Source: JBOHNM01 sp050730675 (GTDB lineage Bacteria > Planctomycetota > Phycisphaerae > Phycisphaerales > UBA1924). Taken from it: a stretch of DNA of 7,680 nt. Location: the NCBI GenBank assembly GCA_050730675.1, contig JBOHNM010000177.1, positions 1 to 7,680 on the forward strand, read 5' to 3'. Of this stretch, positions 1 to 6,100 are shown piece by piece. The stretch's first letter is position 1. The number at the start of each line of letters is the position of its first letter. The position numbers were made by a program, and so were the translations under genes. The notes under the pieces are model-generated. The model was not told the DNA's origin, ran no database searches, and saw only the letters and a list, made by a program, of their open reading frames with translations.

Positions 1-2780
1 AGGGGGATGAGCGGGGGAACCGGGGGGGGCGGGGTGCTGCCGGGCGGAGTGCCGCCGGACGGGCCGCCGAGGGGGCCCGGGTCGGCGGGAGGCTGCGAGC
101 CCGGAGGGACCGGGCGTTCGGCGTCGAGCGGGTCGCGGACGCCCATTTCCTTGCGCATTTCGTCGAGGCGCCCGCGGTAGGGCGTGTTGGTCCGGTCGGC
201 GTCCTCGGGGTTGTTGACGACAACGGGGGTGACGAAGCAGACCAGCTCGGTGTTGGTCTTGGACTTTTCGCGCTGGGTGAAGAGTTCACCGAAGAGGGGG
301 ATATCGCCAAGGCCGGGGAGCTTGCGGACGATCTCCGAATCCTCGGAGCGGATGATGCCGCTGATGACGACGGTCTGGCCGTCGGAGACGATGAGCTGCG
401 TGGTGGTCTCGCGGCGGTCGATGATGAACGAGCCGAAGCTGGTCTGTTCAGGCGCGATGGAGGAGAGCTGGAGGTTGATCTTGAGGTCCACGAAGCGCTG
501 CGGCGTGATGCGCGGGCGGACGCGCAGGGAGAGGCCGACGGCCTTGTAGTCGAAGGAGTTGACGATGTTCTGGTTGGAGCCGGTAGGCGTCTGCGTATCG
601 GTGATGAAGGGGATGTCCTTGCCGTCGAAGAAGACCGCCTCCTGGTTGTCGCCGGTGAAGATGCGCGGCTCGGAGAGGATGCGGACCTTGGTCTTCTGGG
701 CGAGGGCCTGGAGGAGGAAGTTGATGTCCACGCCGACGTTGAGGGTGCTGGTGGTGAAGAGGCTGCCGAGGAGGTTGTTTTGCTGGCCCGTGATCATGGG
801 CACGGCGTTCCCCTGGGCGTCCTGGCCGCTGACGCCGATGGTGCCGTCCTGCTTGGAGGGGGTGATCGCGGAGTTGGAGAAACGGACGCCAAGCGAGTCG
901 AAATCCTCGCCGGCGAGTTCGACGACGATGGCGGCAAGCAGGACCTGGCGGCCGGGGCGGTCAAGTCGCTCGATGAGCTGCGCAATGGCGGCCTTGTACT
1001 CAAGGTTCGCCATGACCATGACGGAGTTCTGGCGTGCGACAGGGACGATGCGGGCCTTGCCGACGAGGTTGCTGGAACCGAAGTTGTCGGTGGGGACGCG
1101 GCCGCGCTGCCACCAGAAAGTGAGGGTGTCGGTGGGCGTTTCGCGGGCGAACTGGTTGGAGACGTCGCCGGTGACGCCGGTGGACTGGTTTGACGAGAAG
1201 GGTGACTGGCTCGAGGATGCCGCGGTGAGTCCGCTGGCGGAGCGGCGGATCTGGGCGAGGGTGCCTTCCTGGGCGAGGAGGGCGTTGAGCTGCTCGGCGA
1301 GTTCCTCGGCGTTGGCGTGCTTGAGGTCGATGATCTCGGGGAGGCCGCTGGTCATCGGCTTGTCGATGTCTGCGATCATCTGGTCGATCACCTTGATCTG
1401 GTCGGGGCGCTTGGCGACGACGATGAGCCGGCCGGCCTCGGGGACGGCCTGGAAGGTGAACTGGCCGGAGAGGGGGTTGGCGGTGGGCTGGCGGCCGCCG
1501 CCGCCGGCGGCGCCGGTGCCGAAGGTGCCCTCGAGGAAGGCCTTGACCTTGATGGGGTCGGTGTAGTGGAGGTCGTAGACCTTGGGGGTGACGTAGTTGA
1601 CGGGGATGGGCTTGTCCCACTCCTCGTAGATCTGCTTTTCGATCTGGTCAACGACCGCGGACTCGGCGAGGACGGTGACGGCGTTCTGCTGGGTGTTGGA
1701 CGTCACACGAAATTGTGGTGCCGCGGCCGCGCCGGCGCCGCCCTGCTGGCCGGGCTGGCGGCCGCCCTGCTGGCCGCCGGGCTGGTTGTTGGGGCGGAGC
1801 TGGAGGCCGGCACCCTGGTTGAGGGCGCGGCCGGTGCCGCTGTTGTTGAGGTAGAGCTCGCGGATGTTGTTGGCGATCTGCTCGGCGTCGGCGAAGTCGA
1901 GGTGGAAGGTGCGTGCGACGAGCTGCTCGGCCTTGGGCTTGTCGAGCTCGGAGATGACCTTTTCGAGGCGCTGGAGGAGCGAGACTGGGCCGGTGATGAG
2001 GATGTGGTTGCTGTCGGCGTCGATGGCGAGCTTGGCGAAGTCGGGGACGGAGGGGCGGATGATCTCGCCGACGTTCACGGCGCTGGCGGTCTTGAGGGCG
2101 AAGACCTTCTGCACGACCGAGCCGAGTTCGTGGCGATCGAGTGTGGTCTGCGAGGGGCCCAGGACGGGGACGGCTTCCTGATCGACCTTGGCCTGGTCGC
2201 GCAGGAGGATGATGTCCTTGCTCTCGACGACGGCGACGCCGGACTGCTGGAGGGCGAGGAAGACCAGGTCGAGGGCCTGCTGGCGGGGGATCTTGGTGTC
2301 GTTGAGGATGGTGATGCGCCGGGCCAGGACGTCCTGCTGGGGGATGACGACCTTGCCGGTGGTCTCGACAATGAAGGGGATGATCTGCTCGACGGTGGCC
2401 TTGGGGAACGAGAGTGTGGTGGGCTCGCCCATATCGAGGCGGCGGCCGGAGGCATCGCGCGCGTTGGACTTGGGTTGTGTGGGTTTGGACCCGTTGGCCG
2501 TGACGCCGGACGGAGCCGGTGTCGCGGGCTGGGTTGTTGCGGGGAGGGTTTCGGAAGATACAGGCACGGCGTGGCTGGGCGTCGCCGGATTGGTTGGCGC
2601 GGGGCTGGCATCGGCCGGCTGGGCCGGCGCGGGCGACTGCGGGGCGGGCTGGCTGGGAGGCGGCGCGGTGGGCGCGGGCTGAGCGGGTGTGGGCTGGCGC
2701 GCGGGGGCCAGCGCGAGCGTGGTGCCGGCGATGGCGACGAGGGCAATGGCGAGGCTGGTGAGGCTGGGTGTACTGGCCAC
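1..2780 (-). CDS. gspD: Type II secretion system secretin GspD (3' end beyond window)
   Basis: Outer-membrane secretin that multimerises into the channel through which folded T2SS substrates leave the periplasm. The minus-strand frame is open from a GTG at 2780 to the left edge: 926 residues and no stop. Residues 1-27 look like a signal peptide (hydrophobic, ending LALAPA, but with no basic residue near the start). Residues 28-110 are a Pro/Ala/Thr-rich linker. An N0/STN-like domain lies at about 120-195. Four N1-type ring modules follow at about 226-282, 288-393, 400-474 and 482-608; three of them end in ELDKP, DIDKP or RLDRP. The secretin barrel is at about 609-853, with ILSEPRIFTGDNQEAVF and the hallmark LPGLGDIPLFGELF (residues 821-834). 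The tail after about 855 is Pro/Gly-rich. Three N modules carry low-complexity inserts. The GTG start is preceded by GGGAG five bases upstream, and no in-frame ATG or GTG lies in the gap. PilQ is the main alternative, but gspK in the same operon favours GspD. The family call is secure. Confidence 0.93.
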   Translation of the reverse strand, partial: MASTPSLTSLAIALVAIAGTTLALAPARQPTPAQPAPTAPPPSQPAPQSPAPAQPADASPAPTNPATPSHAVPVSSETLPATTQPATPAPSGVTANGSKPTQPKSNARDASGRRLDMGEPTTLSFPKATVEQIIPFIVETTGKVVIPQQDVLARRITILNDTKIPRQQALDLVFLALQQSGVAVVESKDIILLRDQAKVDQEAVPVLGPSQTTLDRHELGSVVQKVFALKTASAVNVGEIIRPSVPDFAKLAIDADSNHILITGPVSLLQRLEKVISELDKPKAEQLVARTFHLDFADAEQIANNIRELYLNNSGTGRALNQGAGLQLRPNNQPGGQQGGRQPGQQGGAGAAAAPQFRVTSNTQQNAVTVLAESAVVDQIEKQIYEEWDKPIPVNYVTPKVYDLHYTDPIKVKAFLEGTFGTGAAGGGGRQPTANPLSGQFTFQAVPEAGRLIVVAKRPDQIKVIDQMIADIDKPMTSGLPEIIDLKHANAEELAEQLNALLAQEGTLAQIRRSASGLTAASSSQSPFSSNQSTGVTGDVSNQFARETPTDTLTFWWQRGRVPTDNFGSSNLVGKARIVPVARQNSVMVMANLEYKAAIAQLIERLDRPGRQVLLAAIVVELAGEDFDSLGVRFSNSAITPSKQDGTIGVSGQDAQGNAVPMITGQQNNLLGSLFTTSTLNVGVDINFLLQALAQKTKVRILSEPRIFTGDNQEAVFFDGKDIPFITDTQTPTGSNQNIVNSFDYKAVGLSLRVRPRITPQRFVDLKINLQLSSIAPEQTSFGSFIIDRRETTTQLIVSDGQTVVISGIIRSEDSEIVRKLPGLGDIPLFGELFTQREKSKTNTELVCFVTPVVVNNPEDADRTNTPYRGRLDEMRKEMGVRDPLDAERPVPPGSQPPADPGPLGGPSGGTPPGSTPPPPVPPLIP
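222..956 (-). other. Secretin barrel domain within GspD
   Basis: This stretch codes for residues 609-853 of GspD, the C-terminal beta-barrel and gate that form the outer-membrane pore. It opens with RQVLLAAIVVELAGEDFDSL, the usual start of the secretin fold after the last N module. It then runs through the EPRIFTGDNQEA segment and a strand pair VGLSLRVRPRITPQRFVDLK. It ends with the conserved LPGLGDIPLFGELF followed by TELVCFVTPVVV. Length and motif order match the Pfam Secretin family (PF00263) as I know it. No disrupted motif is visible. Confidence 0.92.
1719..1790 (-). repeat. Gly/Gln-rich repeat-coding insert in GspD N module
   Basis: These bases code for GspD residues 331-354, a low-complexity insert made of near-repeats of the type PGGQQGG / PGQQGG. 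On the plus strand the 11-mer CCCTGCTGGCC occurs twice, at 1741-1751 and 1765-1775. The insert sits inside the second N1-type module, between the NNIRELYLNN helix end and the FRVTSNTQQNAVTV strand, where secretins usually have only a short loop. It probably arose by repeat expansion and may form a flexible loop on the periplasmic ring. Confidence 0.7.
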
Positions 2781-2785
2781 GGGGG

Positions 2786-2798
2786 CTCCCGCTGGGAG
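2786..2798 (-). promoter_or_regulatory. gspD ribosome binding site inside a small hairpin
   Basis: On the minus strand GGGAG (2790-2786) lies five bases before the GTG at 2780 and is the only Shine-Dalgarno-like sequence near it, so it decides the start. The same five bases pair perfectly with CTCCC (2798-2794) across a three-base loop AGC, giving a five-base-pair all-strong stem except for one U-A pair. The stem would hide the ribosome binding site in the mRNA. Whether it regulates translation is inference; short G/C stems are common by chance in DNA this GC-rich. Confidence 0.4.
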
Positions 2799-2826
2799 GT
2801 GTCTGCTCAGGGATCGATGGATATCA

Positions 2827-2838
2827 ACACAAATGTGT
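2827..2838. promoter_or_regulatory. Short inverted repeat in the gspC-gspD gap (possible operator or promoter element)
   Basis: ACACA and TGTGT flank a two-base centre in the 75-base gap between the GspC-like stop and the gspD start. Together with the neighbouring GATATC and ATCGAT it forms an A/T-richer island in otherwise very GC-rich DNA. That is where an internal promoter or operator for gspD could sit. I cannot identify a convincing -35/-10 pair, and no rho-independent terminator (stem plus U-run) is present. The functional reading is weak. Confidence 0.22.
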
Positions 2839-2855
2839 ACTGGCGCGGACGGCGG

Positions 2856-3632
2856 TCATTCGTCCGGCGGGGTAGGCGGGGGCGAGGACGGTGAGGGCAC
2901 CATTCGCCCGGGGAGCGTGAGGATGACGCGGTTGCCGCCCTCCAAGGTCTGGATGATCTGCGGGGCGGCCGGGGGTGTGACTGGCGGCGCGGAGGCCGCG
3001 GGGTCCTGCGGCGGGGGCGGTACGGCGGATGGCGCCCCGGCCGGAACGGTCCCTGCGGGCGGGGTTGCGGCCACGATCTTGGGCGGGGGGACGTACGGGA
3101 GCGCCCCGATAATGGCGCTGATGGGCTGCTCGAGATCGATCGTGGAGCGGGCGAAGAGGGGCTCGTCGAGTTCCTTGTTCTTCCACTTCACGCGGACCGA
3201 CCAGGGGAGATCGAGCGAAACGAGGGTGACATCGCCCACGGTTTCGCCGACCCCGACGCGCCGGCCGTCGGCGAGGATGAGCGTGTCGTTGACGACGCCG
3301 ACGAGGGGCGAGCCGCCGTACTTGGTGGGCCCCACTTCGGCGACGACGGGCGCGACGGGCGGGCGGGTGATTCCGAACGGCGCGCGGGCGTCGATGCGCT
3401 GGTCGCTGACGACCAGGCCGCCCTCGAACGAGAGGTGGCGGGCGGCGAGATCCTTGTCGGCCAGTGGGGAGGCCTGAACGGCCGCGGTGGCGGAGAGGGC
3501 CCGCAGGACGGGCACGGCGGTGATGAAGGCGACCAGCGCGGTGAGGGCGATGCACGCCCAGGCGACGGTGCCGAGCAGGCGCGGGCCGCGGATGAGCTGG
3601 GCGGGGCTGTTGTCGATGCCTGCCTGCGTCAT
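2856..3632 (-). CDS. gspC: GspC/PilP-like inner-membrane protein of the T2SS
   Basis: Bitopic inner-membrane protein of 258 residues that probably links the GspL-GspM platform to the N-terminal rings of GspD. A short cytoplasmic N-terminus is followed by one membrane helix at about 19-41 (LLGTVAWACIALTALVAFI). A beta-rich homology-region-like domain lies at about 105-162 (SPLVGVVNDTLILADGRRVG, then VGETVGDVTLVSLDLPWSV), with the pattern small protein-strand-GDG-strand typical of GspC HR and PilP. After IIGALPYVPPPK comes a Pro/Ala-rich stretch (about 185-225), a short conserved-looking piece QIIQTLEGGNRVILTLPGRM (225-244) and a Pro-rich end. There is no PDZ domain. The ATG overlaps the gspM stop as ATGA, and GGAGA lies seven bases upstream. 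A 73-residue longer reading of this frame runs into gspM and is not the start. Position between gspM and gspD supports the role. The family is less certain than for its neighbours. Confidence 0.72.
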   Translation of the reverse strand: MTQAGIDNSPAQLIRGPRLLGTVAWACIALTALVAFITAVPVLRALSATAAVQASPLADKDLAARHLSFEGGLVVSDQRIDARAPFGITRPPVAPVVAEVGPTKYGGSPLVGVVNDTLILADGRRVGVGETVGDVTLVSLDLPWSVRVKWKNKELDEPLFARSTIDLEQPISAIIGALPYVPPPKIVAATPPAGTVPAGAPSAVPPPPQDPAASAPPVTPPAAPQIIQTLEGGNRVILTLPGRMVPSPSSPPPTPPDE

Positions 3633-4294
3633 GGGCGGGTCTCCGGGGCTTTGACGGGGGCGGCGCCGGCGGCGGTCGGGGCGATGACCCACATTTCCGG
3701 CACGAGCGTGACCGAGAGCATGGAGACGTCGTTCTTGCCGCCGCGGGAGTTGGACTCGACGATGCGTCGGACGATGACCTTGGAGAGGGCGGAGATCTCG
3801 GCGGCGCGTTCGAGGTCGCGCATGACGCCGAGGAGGCGGGTGGTGTCGCACTCGAAGGAGAGTTCGATGGCGTAGCGGTCGAGCTTGGGGCCGTCGGACT
3901 TGATGGTGCGTCCGTCGGCGGTCTTGGAGGGGCGCTGGAAGGGTTCGGGGCCCTTGCTGGTGGAACGCTTGGGCGTGACGCCGTGGGCGCGGAGGACCTG
4001 ACGGACGCGGGCGTCGAGATCGGCGGTGGGGTCACGCCGCTTCTGGGGCATCGCGGGGGTGCCGTACGCGAGCATGGAGCGATCGAGGTCCGCCGCGGAG
4101 TTTTCGATGAGCGATTTCTTGCCGGCGCGGTCGGCGAGGGCGGACTCGATCTTCTCGGCGCTGGAACCCCACTCGCTCGCGCGGCTGAGAGCGGGGTTGA
4201 TGAGGCCGAAGAAGAGCGCGAGGAAGCCGCAGAGCCAGGCGAGCCACTTGCCGGCGCGGGGGAGGGCGTGGTAGCGGGTGAGGAGGGCGTTCAT
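3629..4294 (-). CDS. gspM: T2SS assembly-platform protein GspM (PilO-like)
   Basis: Small bitopic inner-membrane protein, 221 residues, which in known systems dimerises with GspL and stabilises the platform. A short basic cytoplasmic N-terminus is followed by one membrane helix at about 17-36 (WLAWLCGFLALFFGLINPAL). A helical, probably coiled-coil segment follows at about 40-105 (SSAEKIESALADRAGKKSLI). The end is a ferredoxin-like domain at about 138-205: strand YAIELSFECD, helix TTRLLGVMRDLERAAEIS, strand KVIVRRIVES, strand DVSMLSVTLVPEMWVI. This topology is that of GspM/PilO. The ATG overlaps the gspL stop by four bases, and AGGGGG lies seven bases upstream (4302-4307). The stop overlaps the start of the next gene in the same way. 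Sequence identity in this family is low, so the call rests on fold pattern, size and position between gspL and the GspC-like gene. Confidence 0.8.
   Translation of the reverse strand: MNALLTRYHALPRAGKWLAWLCGFLALFFGLINPALSRASEWGSSAEKIESALADRAGKKSLIENSAADLDRSMLAYGTPAMPQKRRDPTADLDARVRQVLRAHGVTPKRSTSKGPEPFQRPSKTADGRTIKSDGPKLDRYAIELSFECDTTRLLGVMRDLERAAEISALSKVIVRRIVESNSRGGKNDVSMLSVTLVPEMWVIAPTAAGAAPVKAPETRP
3640..3644 (-). promoter_or_regulatory. Ribosome binding site of the gspC-like gene
   Basis: GGAGA on the minus strand, seven bases before the ATG at 3632 and inside the 3' end of gspM. It decides the start of the GspC-like protein in favour of the ATGA overlap rather than an upstream ATG at 3851 in the same frame. 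That upstream ATG would duplicate 73 codons of gspM in another frame and gives an Arg/Pro-rich shadow peptide. Confidence 0.6.
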
Positions 4295-6054
4295 TGGCCG
4301 GCCCCCTGCAACTGGTCGAGGCGGGCCTTGAGGTGTTCGGCCTCGGATTCCAGGCGTTTGCGGTCGGTCTCGCTGATTCCCGGGCGCTTGGAGGCGGCGC
4401 GGCGCTTGGCGAACTCGTTGACGGCGGCCGAGCGGTCGAGCTTGGCGATCTGGGCTTCGGAGATGGCCGGGGGCGCTTCGGCGACGACGGCGGGCTTTTC
4501 GGCGGGGGTGCTTGAGGTGTTGGTGGAGCGTGAGCCGGCGGTGTTGCCGGAGTTGTTGTTGCGGTTGTTGCGCGAGGGGCGCTCCATGGTGCGCTCGTTG
4601 GAGCGCGACGAGCCGGACGAGGTGAGCACCGGCAGCGGCTCGGGGGCGGGGACATCGATCTTGGTGCCGATGGCGGGGACGGCGTCGGCCAGGGCGAGCA
4701 TGGGAGCAACGACCTTGGCGTTGAGGGAGAAGCGGACGGGCGTGGTGGCCGAGTCGATGGTGGGGACCTTGGCGTCCTCGAAGACCTTGCTCTTGTTGAG
4801 GGCCTCGCGCCAGTTGGCGACGTCCTCGGCGCTCTCGGCGGTGGCGGTGACGGTGACGACCTTGCCCTGCTCGATGGTGACGTCGTCGATGAGCACACTT
4901 TCGGGGGCGGTGGTGGTCAGCTCGGCGAGCAGGCGGGTCATGGGCCAGCGTTTCTCACGCAGCAACTGGTACCACTCGGCCTGGTCCACGGCCTTAGTGA
5001 AATTCTCGGCGTCGGCCTTGGCGCCGGTGGACTTGGTCTGGAGGATTGACAGGCGGGCGTAGGCCATCGCCAGGGGGACCACCAGCACCAGCGCCAGGCA
5101 GGCGGCGATGACGATCGCGAGCTTGCGCGGGGAGGCCAGAACGCTCGCGGCACGGAGATAGACCGGCTCGACGAACTCTGGCGCCTGGGCGTGCATGGCC
5201 AGCAGCGGCCGCTCGCCGGGCATGGCGGTAAGGGCGGTGGCGGCAGCGCCGAGTGCGAGGTCGAATTGCTCGTGCCAGCGCCGATCACCGGCGGGGACGC
5301 CGTTGATGGCCGGCGCTGAACCGGTTGCGGCGGGGTAGAGGATGTCGAAGTCGGCGTTCGCCCTGGGCTCGACACTCTGGCCGGGCATGCCCGCGGCTTC
5401 GGCCGTTTCGGAAGCGAGGCCCGAGACGGCCTCGCGCCAGTGCTCAGGGTCGGCGGCATCTTCGCGGTTGATTCGGATCGTGGCGGAGGGCTTTTCGCCG
5501 CCGGAGACCACCGCCACGGTAACGACGCCGTCCTTGCGGTCGCCGTACACACAGAGGCCTGGTCCCCGGCCAAGCAGACGGGCGGCGGCGATCAGCGCCA
5601 CGGGCTCTGGGAGCCACTGCTCGGGGACTTCAAGTTCGGGCTGGTTCCACTCGCCGAGCCAGCCGCAGGCGACGGTCGCGGTGCCGCCGGGCGTGCGGAG
5701 CGCAGCGGCAGCGCGACGGTGCGTCGGGACGGTGGCGGGGAGGCTCGCCTCAGCGAGCAGGTTCATCGCGGCCTCGATCTGGGCTGGCTGGGCGTCCGGG
5801 CCGGGAGGCGCGGCATCGAGCTTGCGCCAGATGGTCTGACCGGCGGGGATGACGTGCACCACGCGGTCAGGCCGGAGACGGGCGACGGCGGCGGTGAGAC
5901 CCGCGGCATCGGCGGCGCTGAGCGTAGAAGCCTCTTTCACCGAGATGGATTGGCCATCGGGGCGTGCCGCAAGCAGGCGGACGGCGTCACCTTGGCGGTG
6001 GATCGCCAGGACGGTGTTGCTGGAACCCAGATTGGATCGACCGTTCTTTGACAT
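4291..6054 (-). CDS. gspL: T2SS assembly-platform protein GspL (PilM-PilN-like fusion)
   Basis: Inner-membrane protein of 587 residues; GspL recruits the GspE ATPase through its cytoplasmic part and pairs with GspM in the periplasm. Residues 1-305 form a cytoplasmic region that starts with an actin-like first strand (NTVLAIHRQGDAVRLLAA) as in PilM. One membrane helix lies at about 311-332 (KLAIVIAACLALVLVVPLAM). A helical stretch and a PilN-like ferredoxin domain follow at about 335-450, with PMTRLLAELTTTAPESVLID, VTVTATAESAEDVANW, KSKVFEDAKV and VRFSLNAKV. Beyond it is an unusual extension: a Ser/Asn/Thr-rich linker (about 478-530, with NNRNNNSGN) and a charged helix (about 531-583) with coiled-coil spacing. 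Usual GspL is about 400 residues, so this one is long. The ATG lies 46 bases after the gspK stop with only a weak ribosome binding site. The stop overlaps the gspM start. Confidence 0.82.
   Translation of the reverse strand: MSKNGRSNLGSSNTVLAIHRQGDAVRLLAARPDGQSISVKEASTLSAADAAGLTAAVARLRPDRVVHVIPAGQTIWRKLDAAPPGPDAQPAQIEAAMNLLAEASLPATVPTHRRAAAALRTPGGTATVACGWLGEWNQPELEVPEQWLPEPVALIAAARLLGRGPGLCVYGDRKDGVVTVAVVSGGEKPSATIRINREDAADPEHWREAVSGLASETAEAAGMPGQSVEPRANADFDILYPAATGSAPAINGVPAGDRRWHEQFDLALGAAATALTAMPGERPLLAMHAQAPEFVEPVYLRAASVLASPRKLAIVIAACLALVLVVPLAMAYARLSILQTKSTGAKADAENFTKAVDQAEWYQLLREKRWPMTRLLAELTTTAPESVLIDDVTIEQGKVVTVTATAESAEDVANWREALNKSKVFEDAKVPTIDSATTPVRFSLNAKVVAPMLALADAVPAIGTKIDVPAPEPLPVLTSSGSSRSNERTMERPSRNNRNNNSGNTAGSRSTNTSSTPAEKPAVVAEAPPAISEAQIAKLDRSAAVNEFAKRRAASKRPGISETDRKRLESEAEHLKARLDQLQGAGQ
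4465..4623 (-). other. Low-complexity Ser/Asn/Thr linker in GspL
   Basis: Codes for GspL residues 478-530, which contain GSSRSNERT, RNNRNNNSGN and SRSTNTSSTPAEKP. The composition is polar and disordered-looking, unlike the domains on either side. It separates the PilN-like domain from a final charged helix and should lie in the periplasm by the predicted topology. The base composition is locally lower in GC on the plus strand (GTTGTTGTTGCGGTTGTTG around 4552), which reflects the Asn codons. Confidence 0.65.
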
Positions 6055-6100
6055 ACGGAATCTGCAACCGAGGAAAGGAACGCGCGGTGTTGTACCGGCG

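Noticed and set aside
1317..2894. 525-residue plus-strand open frame, rich in Gly, Asp, Glu, Leu and Val.
   Set aside because: It is the mirror of gspD and part of the gap. Its composition is what the reverse of C-ending codons gives, it shows no domain, and it overlaps the clear secretin frame along its whole length.
2824..4035. Minus-strand 403-residue Pro/Arg-rich frame.
   Set aside because: An out-of-frame shadow of the GspC-like gene and gspM; the composition is that of a shifted GC-rich reading and no domain is visible.
3983..5062. 359-residue plus-strand open frame opposite gspM and gspL.
   Set aside because: No domain, and antisense to two genes with clear membrane helices, ribosome binding sites and ATGA coupling.
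6055..6100. Possible terminator or promoter in the 46-base gap between gspK and gspL.
   Set aside because: No stem followed by a T-run and no convincing -35/-10 pair on the minus strand.
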